Below, one piece after another: positions 56,744 to 64,000 of a stretch of 64,000 nucleotides of DNA. The notes beneath the pieces are model-generated. The model was not told where the DNA came from. It did no database searches and saw only the letters and a program-made list of their open reading frames with translations. The DNA lies in the NCBI GenBank assembly GCA_031769625.1, contig JAUIMM010000887.1, positions 1,270,001-1,334,000 on the forward strand, read 5' to 3'. The stretch comes from Taudactylus pleione. Lineage: Eukaryota; Chordata; Amphibia; Anura; Myobatrachidae. Both the position numbers and the translations under genes were made by a program. Positions within the stretch are counted from its first letter, which is position 1; each line of letters begins with the position of its first letter.

Positions 56744-57037
56744 GTGAGTCGATATGGATCAGTGGATAGAAGACAGGAGCAGCAACCCAGTACTAGTGCT
56801 GTGGCTGCTGCCAGCAGTCATGATAGTCCTTCAACATCTAATAAAGGTGATCCAGGGGAAATAAAGTTTAAGAAAGGGCACCTGAAATCTAACCAGTATT
56901 TCACAATGGTAAAGAACACATCACCTCTAATACTAAAGGGAAAATTTGCTGCCGAAAAATGTAAAATTGCCAATATTGACACATCTATTGTGACTCAATC
57001 TGATACACTAAGCATCAATGGTGGAGGATTATTTTAA
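56744..57037 (+). pseudogene. N-terminal piece of a hAT-element protein
   Basis: 97 codons: a serine, alanine and glutamine rich start (RRQEQQPSTSAVAAASSHDS), then basic KFKKGHLKSNQYF. No zinc finger or catalytic motif is visible. It is placed with hAT because the downstream sequence (57373-57400, an acidic GAT/GAG run; 57470-57535 inverted CCAAGCACTTCAG / CTGAAGTGCTTGG; and 58600-58847, the hAT right end) follows the order seen in reverse at 62172-62900. Internal deletion has removed the transposase core. Confidence 0.45.
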
Positions 57038-58847
57038 TGACAATTTACAAATTAGCATGTCATACAGTCCTTTTGATTACTGATAGGGAAAAAAGACAAT
57101 TTGGAGCACCTTGTACAAATTAGTTTTGATGTATTTATGTTGCCCACCCTCCAGTGTGTACTCAGAATGAATGTTTAGCACAGATAGAAAAACTTATGAG
57201 CGATCGGCATAGGAGGCTACTTTCTCGAAATTAGGGTAAACTGATGTTCAGAAAAATGAACTACAATTTCTATGAGGAAGGCATTTGCCATCATATACAA
57301 TAAAGTACAGTGACTTTAGTAACAGTGGATTCAAGTGGGGATGAGCTTATATTGTTTGATGATTATATTAACATGATGAGGATGAGGATGATAATGACAT
57401 CTTCCTACTGTAGAGATTATTAACAATGCTGTAAACTGCCTTAAGCCTATAGGTAGCTTGTTTTGTGGGGGCCCAAACAAACCAAGCACTTCAGCCACAA
57501 AAGTGGCAGTCCCTGTCACTGAAGTGCTTGGTTTATTAATCTGTGAATGTCCTTTCTAATATACAACAAAAGAGTGGGTGGGTGGGGCAATTCCATCGTG
57601 GACCAATGTTAATGTCAAGATTGTGTGTGTTTGACAGGCAGCATACTGTATATTACAGTACTTTACTGGGCCATTGTGTTCTGTAGCTTACAAAACCATC
57701 TTTTTTTCTGTCTCTGAATAGTTAAAGTGGTTTATAGTTTTTTTTCTGTGTATACATTTAGTTTTATTGTAAGAAAGCAACTTGTACAGCTTAACACAGT
57801 GATATTCAACCTTTTTCAACTCGTGGAACACCGAACAAGATTTTAAAATTGCTAAGGCACACCATCAGTCCCTCATGGAAAAAAAACACACAGATTGGCC
57901 CCCACAGAAAAACAAACAAACACATTGTCCCCCACAGAACAAAAATAAGACACATTGGGCCCCTCAGAAAAAACTATAAAACAAAATGGTCCCCACAGAA
58001 AGAAAACAAACACAGACATTGGCCCCCACAGAAAAAAACAAGCACATTGGCTGGTGTCCACAGAAAAACAATCACTTTGCTTCCCACAGAAAAAATTAAA
58101 TCACATTGGCCCCACAGAAAAAAATTAAATAACCAGCTGAGAAGGCTCACTGTTGTCCCTGTCCTGTCCCTCATCAGCTGGGGTTGCTCAGTCACATTCA
58201 GTGACTGAGCACACAGTGCAGAGCTGGGAGCAGTGTGCAGGCAAGCGTGCAACGCAGCGTGCGTGCCGCCGCATCTCCATAGGTCACGTGCAAGTAAAGT
58301 CAGCACTGACTGCACTGACCTCGCGGCACACTTGACAACTGCTCGTGGCTAGTGTGCCACGCTACAGTGGTTGAAAAAGGCTGTCTTAACAGTTAAAAAT
58401 TAGCATTTTTCCTTTCCAGAAAACAAAAAAGTTTGATAATGTCATTCCAATATTCTCCCTACAGGGTCCTTCTGAAGAGAGGGTGTCATGGCTGGGAAAT
58501 CACAGTATTTTTGCTTTTATTTTAAAAGTGTCTTAAACTGCATGGATGCCTTCAAAAACATCACAAAATAGCAAACAGAAAAAGCCATATTTCCAAAAAT
58601 TGGTGAAAACAATATTGTTAGCTGCGAGGTGATCAAAATTTACTGGAAATCAATGTTATTGAGGTTAATAACACTGTTGGAACAAAAACAGGCCCAAAAA
58701 CATGATTTTAGCTATCTTTAACAATTTAAAAAAAAAAATCCATATCCAAAAGCAAAACACTTGAGGGTGGTTTTGGCAAATCCAAAACCAAAACACGACG
58801 ATGAATTAGAACCAAAACCAAAACACAGTGGTCCGTGTACATCTCTA
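57038..58847 (+). mobile_element. 3' remainder of a hAT element
   Basis: Ends GTCCGTGTACATCTCTA, matching the right ends at 52520 and (inverted) 62172. Contains TTATTGAGGTTAATAACACT as at 52340-52360. Holds the nested hAT MITE 57797-58383. The left terminus was not located. Confidence 0.65.
57797..58383. mobile_element. hAT MITE, 8-bp duplication (7 of 8)
   Basis: Termini CAGTGATATTCAACC and GGTTGAAAAAGGCTG; flanks GCTTAACA and TCTTAACA. Inside, CATTGGCCCCCACAGAAAAA recurs about every 30-35 bp from 57880 to 58120. Confidence 0.85.
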
Positions 58848-60462
58848 ATTTTCAACCATCTGCCCGGGAAATCAATGCCTGAAACAGTAAACACTCAGCA
58901 TCCAGCTGCACTCTGCATGGATGTGCAGACACTATTCATGCGCTATTGACACCTGACACAGTGATACACCACTTGCACTAAATGCTCCTAAAGTCCTTCT
59001 TCACTGATCTCTCTTCCCCTCTGGAACTGCGCATGTGTCGAGGTACATTACCGTAGTCGCACGCTGTATGTCTTTATTTACAGTGTGATCTACAGACGGA
59101 GCGATTGGGGGAGGCAGCGGTGTGTCGGCTAAAAACGCAGGCATGTCTTGACTGTTTAAGAGATGTGTCACATCCTGCATCTGCGATCTCGTACACAGGA
59201 AACAGGACTCTGGTATCTCGTTGTGGCGGTTATTCTGATTGACCATACACTCACTCAAGGAGTCGATGTTTGCATGATCTGCATACAATGCTGCGTATGT
59301 GTGTGCAGTTGCGGACAGTTGTGATGGTTCAAGTGGTTGTATCAGTACAAGTTTCAGTGGCTGTTTCATTAGCTGCGACAGCAATAGTGTACAACTCTCA
59401 ATCAGGCCCAATGTACTTAGACTGTGAGGTCCAACAACGGCGTACGGAATGATGTGAATGTTAAGTGTTGCGTATTATGGTAACACTATATAAATAATAA
59501 TAATAATACAATATAATTTCCTCCATTCATTCTACTGTACATCGCACTAACGCTATGACAATATACTCCAATATGTTGATATTGTTTTTAATTGTGTTTC
59601 CATTATTTGTATCACTTATAATCTATGTGATCAAGAAAATTTATATATTTATATTTTCTGTTTTAGATGGGTTTTTTTCATCACATTATACAGTACCATA
59701 TCGGGCCTATTTACTAAAGTAATTTTATTGGAGGATTTAAGTATTTGTTATATATCCCCATGATGTATTAATAGGGTTCCACAGGAGGGGCGGGATGCAT
59801 GACACATCGTATTTGTAGTGTGATGCATTCCGCCGGTCACCGCATGCATGCCAGCGTTGGCAACGCCGGCATGCATGACGATCCCCGCAAAGGTCCGTTC
59901 TGACGTTAAGAGCGGCCCTTTGCATTGGAGGGACTTCCGGGTCTATGACTCAGAAGCCCCTCCGGCATCCTTCTGCACATGCGCAGAAAGAAGCGCGTGC
60001 CGCTGGGGGTGCTGGGAGGGATCCGATTGGATCCCTCTGTCAGTACTCTACGGAGAAAAGCCCATAGCCCATAACTCTATCAGGAAGATTGCGTTACCCA
60101 CCGCAGCCAAGCATCGTATTCCGGGGCTTGGTGCATATGAAAAATGCGGTGAAACCCGCATTTTTGGCATTTGACCGCATTTTTACCCTTGATGCATCTC
60201 GCCCAAAATAACTTTTGATGGCATTAGCAATTGTAGCCTTTAGATGACATAGGCTTCATCGTCACGCTTTTTTCAGAAACGGGTCCTTTTGGATCCCTCT
60301 CCATTAATGTTTAGTAGCGCATGCGCAGTAACTCTACTGGGCCAGGACCCGGAAGTAAATAATCGCATAAGCCATCACTTTACTTTTTTGACTTCACAAG
60401 GACAGACTCCTACTGATCCCATGTCCCAGCATGTTATTCTTCATACATTTTCCCGATACATA
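58848..60462. other. Noncoding with MITE fragments
   Basis: 59000-59410 ends CAACTCTCAATCAGGCCC, a truncated MITE of the 12070 style. 59703 onward starts GGGCCTATTTACTAAAG and holds GCATGCATGCC palindromes, partner end unclear. AATAATAAT microsatellite at about 59494. Confidence 0.4.
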
Positions 60463-61011
60463 GGGCCTCATTCAGAGGCGGTCGTAGGATGCAAGCGGTC
60501 GTTCAGAAACAGGGCGGCCGCTTGCATCCTGAACGGCCGCCTCCATGTCGGTCGTTAAGCTGTGGGTTAACACCCACAGCTCTAACGACCGCTCAGGGAG
60601 ATGGTCGCGATGGTCAAGACCATCGCGACCATCGGGACTTACGACGAGACCCTAGGGTAGGGTCTCGTCAACCTTAAGCCCCAGGGAGCTTCCTGCTGTG
60701 TTTCAGCAGGAAGCTCCCCACTGACATCACTGATGATGTCAGTGGGGCGCCCCCAAACGGCTAGCGTTCCGGCGGGAACGCCTCCGTTTGGGCAGGCACG
60801 TCCCTGCCCGCCCAGCAAACCGGGCGAGCTGTCAATCAACATCGACAGCTCGCTCCGTCTGCTTCGAGCCCGCTAACGATGGATCACCCGTCGTTAGCGG
60901 GGGCTCGCGCATGCGCACGACGGAGCCGACTCCGTTGTGCGCATGCCCTGTGGACCAACATCGAGTCGGTTGCGAGTGCTTGGCGCTCGCGACCGACTCT
61001 GAATAAGGTCC
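60463..61011. mobile_element. Hairpin-chain MITE, copy 6
   Basis: GGGCCTCATTCAGAGGCG to GACTCTGAATAAGGTCC. Twelve stems in the same order as copy 5, but with different stem sequences at several positions: GATGCAAGCGG, GAGCTTCCTGCTG (60685-60718), GAGACCCTA, CTAACGA, GAGTCGGTTGCGAG. Flanks ATA/TTA agree at two of three. Confidence 0.9.
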
Positions 61012-61573
61012 TTAATGTCTTATTACTGCGATATGAGGAGGTAAGAAATGATGTTGATCAGGCCTAAATTGCAGACAATGACAAATTGGCTCCTAAATAA
61101 GAAAACAGATAGTCCGGATGGTCATTTTATATTTAAGTGAATGAGTTATTATTTTACTGCACACAAAATTTAATTTTAGAATATAAACAAAAAAGAATAA
61201 AAATGGTTTAACAAAAACAATATAGTGAAATGTTCTAGCTCTGAAATAAGTAATCTCCACACATGAAATAATCTCCATTTCTACAAGAGGAGCCGGCAAC
61301 ACCACGCCAAGCTCTAAGCATAACATGCAGCAGTGACACAGAGGCACAGATCCCTTCACTAAGATTGGTCTTGCAGTACACATAAGGTACAGGGAACAGT
61401 ACACAATAATGTATATTTTAAAAGCATATGGAAATGCATTATACATGAAAGACATCTGTAGTAGAACAAGAAAATGATATAAAAAAATGTGAAACTTACA
61501 TGTTAAAGACGTGATCTCCGTGGCTTATAGACAACTTTAGCAAAAGTGCTATTAATGGTAAAATGTCCACGTT
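61012..61573. other. Noncoding, downstream of a candidate minus-strand gene end
   Basis: AT-rich. A minus-strand frame at 61235-61369 is open for 45 codons but lacks a convincing acceptor. Confidence 0.35.
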
Positions 61574-61840
61574 TCAAACATCATCAAACGAGGTCCATTT
61601 TCCTCTCATACATTTTCTCAGCATATTTTCTGATACCTTTCTCTGGATTCTTGCTACCATTCCGGATAACTCACTTAATGCTTCATTGGCACATCTGGAT
61701 ACTAGGTAGATCAACTGAAACCAACAAAACAATCAAACAAAATGTATAATGTTCCTTTTCTCCGCCTAATATTTTAAGCTTAAATCATGAAAAAAATCCT
61801 TACATTTAAAAGCACTTTCTTTAAATCAAAATCCAGAGAT
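61574..61840 (-). CDS. Two candidate 3'-terminal exons of an unidentified gene
   Basis: Minus strand. Acceptor CTCTCTTCTTCTCCTATAG, exon 61840-61804 (37 nt), donor AAAT/GTAAGG, an 89-base intron ending TTGTTTTGTTGGTTTCAG, then exon 61714 down to a TGA at 61576-61574. One frame runs through both: SLDFDLKKVLLN, then LIYLVSRCANEALSELSGMV and on to KWTSFDDV before the stop, 58 codons plus one base. Both splice acceptors have long pyrimidine tracts and both introns obey GT-AG. The peptide looks like amphipathic helix. An alternative donor (AAG/GTATCA) inside the second exon is possible. I do not recognise the protein, and no upstream exon was found before the hAT at 62172, so it may be chance or a pseudogene. 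Confidence 0.4.
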
Positions 61841-62171
61841 CTATAGGAGAAGAAGAGAGAGTCATCCGTTTCCAAAGGAAATGTTTGCAGGGAGGGTCAG
61901 TAATGTGCCTCATGTAAGACGTCTTTCAGAAAGATTCTGTGTATGGCAAAGAAGCTGCCAGAGATCCCAGCATGCAGTCTGGACAACATTTGGTTTCAAT
62001 TAAGGAAAGAAAATTTAGCTCACAATAACACTGGCTTCTGTCAGAGCCCCCCCTTCTACCTTCCTTCATTGATCCCAACATGGTTTACAGTGCACAAAGT
62101 TATATCCAAATAAAAATCCACTGCAGAAATGTTTTATTTTGTAAAAACACAAGAAATCAGACTCCTTACAC
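61841..62171. other. Presumed intron or upstream sequence
   Basis: No further exon with both splice signals seen. A 52-codon minus-strand frame starts at the ATG near 62081 but has no support. Confidence 0.3.
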
Positions 62172-62975
62172 TAGGGGTGTGCACCGGCCACTTTTCGTGT
62201 TTTGTGTTTTGGTTTTGGATCTGGATCTTTCTTCGTGTTTTGGATCTGGATTGGTTTTGCCAAAACCACCCTTCCGTGTTTTGGGTTCTGGGTTTTGTGT
62301 TTTGGATCTGTATTTTTTTGAAAAAAAGCATAAAAACAGCTAAAATCACAGAATTTGTGGGTTTTTCTGCTCTATGCTATTATTAACCTCAATAACCTTA
62401 ATTTCCACTCATTTCCAGTCTATTCTGAACACCTCACACCTCACAATAGTGTTTTTATGTCCAAAAGGTTGCATCGAGGTAGCTGGATGACTATGCTAAG
62501 AGATACGAGTGGGCGGCACAAACACGTGGTCCATCTAGGAGTGGCACTGCAGTGGCAGACAGGATGGCAGTTTGAAAAACTAGGCCACAAACTATACATA
62601 ATGCAAAGAAAAAAAAGAGGTGCAAGATGGAATTGTCCTTGGGCCCTCCCACCCACCCTTATGTTGTATAAACAGGACATGCACACTTTAACAAACCAAA
62701 CATTTCAGCGCCAGGGTCTGCCACACGACTGTGGCTGAAATGATTGGTTCGTTTGGGCCCCCACAAAACAAGCTGGCAATTAATCTGTCCCTGCACAAAC
62801 TGGCTCTACGGAGGCAAGATGTCGTCCTCATCCTCCTCATCCACCGATTCCTCACCCTCTTCAGTGTTGTGTACATCCTCATCCTCACAGAGTATTAATT
62901 CATCCCCGCTGGAATCCACAACCACAGGTCCCTCTGTACGTTCTGGAGGCTGGTCTCCCTGGAAGAGTTGATAAT

Positions 62976-63272
62976 TCATTTTATGAACATCATCTTCTCC
63001 ACATTTTGTGGAAGCAACCTCCTACGCCTTTCGCTGACAAGGTTCCCGGCTGCACTAAACACTCTTTCGGAGTACACACTGGAGGGGGGGCAACTCAGGT
63101 AAAATAGAGCCAGTTTGTACAGGGACCTCCAAATTGCTTCTTTTTCCTGCCAGTACAGGTATGGACTGTCTGACATGCCTACTTGGATGCTGTCACCGAT
63201 GTAATCCTTTAACAGACAGACGCACGCTTGTCGCTGCTGCTTTGAGGATGCAAGTGCGGCTACAGCCCACAC
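62976..63272 (-). pseudogene. hAT transposase C-terminal (dimerisation) domain
   Basis: YWQEKEAIWRSLYKLALFYL, then SSVYSERVFSAAGNLVSERR and LPQNVEKMMFIK: the hATC dimerisation domain with its conserved S-ERVFS-AG and L-P-NVE-L/M-FI residues. A stop (TGA) follows FIK at 62976. Downstream on the same strand an acidic region (GAT/GAG run near 62820-62890) parallels 57373-57400. The coding sequence upstream is replaced by the 139-bp tandem array, so the catalytic part is not in the window. hAT transposases move elements with 8-bp duplications, which fits the many such MITEs here. Confidence 0.85.
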
Positions 63273-64000
63273 AATTCACAAAGACAGAAAAAAGAAGAAG
63301 AATATTTTTATTGTTTGTGTAGCACACTTTGAGGGTGTCACCACCCTTTAACAGACAGACGCACGCTTGTCGCTGCTGCTTTGAGGATGCAAGTGCAGCT
63401 ACAGCCCACACAATTCACAAAGACAGAAAAAAAAGAAGAGTATTTTTATTGTTTGTGTAGCACACTTTGAGGGTGTCACCACCCTTTAACAGACAGACGC
63501 ACGCTTGTCGCTGCTGCTTTGAGGATGCAAGTGCGGCTACAGCCCACACAATTCACAAAGACAGAAAAAAAAAGAACAATATTTTTATTGTTTGTGTAGC
63601 ACACTTTGAGGGTGTCACCACCCTTTAACAGACAGACGCACGCTTGTCGCTGCTGCTTTAAGGATGCAGGTGCGGCTACAGCCCACACATTTCACAAAGA
63701 CAGAAAAAAAAAGAACAATATTTTTATTGTTTGTGTAGCACACTTTGAGGGTGTCACCACCCTTTAACAGACAGACGCACGCTTGTCGCTGCTGCTTTAA
63801 GGATGCAGGTGCGGCTACAGCCCACACATTTCACAAAGACATAAAAAAAAAGAACAATATTTTTATTGTTTGTGTAGCACACTTTGAGGGTGTCAACAAC
63901 CTTTAACAGACAGACGCACGCTTGTCGCTGCTGCTTTGAGGATGCAGGTGCGGCTACAGCCCACACATTTCACAAAGACAGAAAAAAAAGAACAATATTT
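63207..64000 (-). repeat. Tandem array, 139-bp unit, six copies, cut by window end
   Basis: CTTTAACAGACAGACGCACG begins units at 63207, 63346, 63484, 63623, 63762 and 63901, spacing 138-139 bp, with only a few differences per unit. The first unit is joined to the hAT coding sequence, so the array arose inside the transposase gene. Confidence 0.98.

Larger units (their letters stand above)
62172..64000 (-). mobile_element. hAT transposon, 3' part, runs off the window
   Basis: Right terminus TAGGGGTGTGCACCGGCC at 62172, then TTTTGCCAAAACCACCCTTC typical of this hAT group, then a minus-strand transposase 3' end and a large tandem array. The left terminus is beyond 64000. Confidence 0.8.

Noticed and set aside
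61235..61369. Third exon downstream of the 61574-61840 pair
   Set aside because: The frame is open but the only possible acceptor ends AAG without a pyrimidine tract, and the preceding exon already has a stop.
1..64000. tRNA, rRNA or other structured RNA genes
   Set aside because: No stretch with tRNA A-box and B-box arrangement or rRNA-like sequence was seen by eye. A tRNAscan or Infernal run would be decisive.

Overview
The window is vertebrate nuclear DNA packed with transposable elements. It most likely comes from a frog with a large genome. That reading rests on repeat types alone: many hAT and Harbinger-like foldback MITEs, Tc1 and piggyBac relics, degenerate Gypsy and Copia elements, LTRs with internal minisatellites, and AT-rich filler. 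No intact transposon or retroelement gene is present; almost every long reading frame lies inside a palindrome or a tandem array. I cannot name the species.

Host genes. Two places look like real exons, both on the minus strand. At 1628-1732 there is an exon with a splice acceptor, a well-placed ATG, a signal peptide and a consensus donor: the start of a secreted or membrane protein whose other exons lie left of the window. At 61574-61840 two short exons separated by an 89-base intron read in one frame to a stop codon, probably the 3' end of another gene. The roughly 60 kb between them holds repeats and unrecognised noncoding DNA.

Layout. 1-1430: hairpin-rich repeat, then an LTR-like repeat with two tandem arrays. 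4367-11485: a MITE split by a Gypsy element (LTRs 4548-4766 and 11214-11421, 5-bp duplication CAGAC), which itself carries four or more later insertions and has lost its reverse transcriptase. 11.6-18 kb: hAT and Harbinger-like MITEs, several with matching target duplications. 20-28 kb: foldback MITEs, a Tigger-like MITE at 24040-24480 and a clean solo LTR at 27575-28222. 28.4-34.8 kb: a minus-strand Copia relic broken by two hAT MITEs, one foldback MITE and one solo LTR. 36.4-39.4 kb: two Harbinger-like foldback elements and a 1.6-kb Tc1 transposon. 39.5-41 kb: satellite and short tandem repeats. 43.3 kb: a piggyBac transposase relic. 45.8-52.5 kb: a long inverted-repeat composite, foldback elements and a hAT derivative. 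53.3-54.5 kb: a second copy of the LTR-like repeat seen at the window start. 55-58.8 kb and 62.2-64 kb: hAT elements, the last with a 139-bp tandem array inside its coding region.

The most striking pattern is a MITE family with six copies (13891, 46649, 48753, 51590, 55951 and 60463), each an almost unbroken chain of about twelve hairpins. At the same position, different copies carry stems of different sequence that are still self-complementary.
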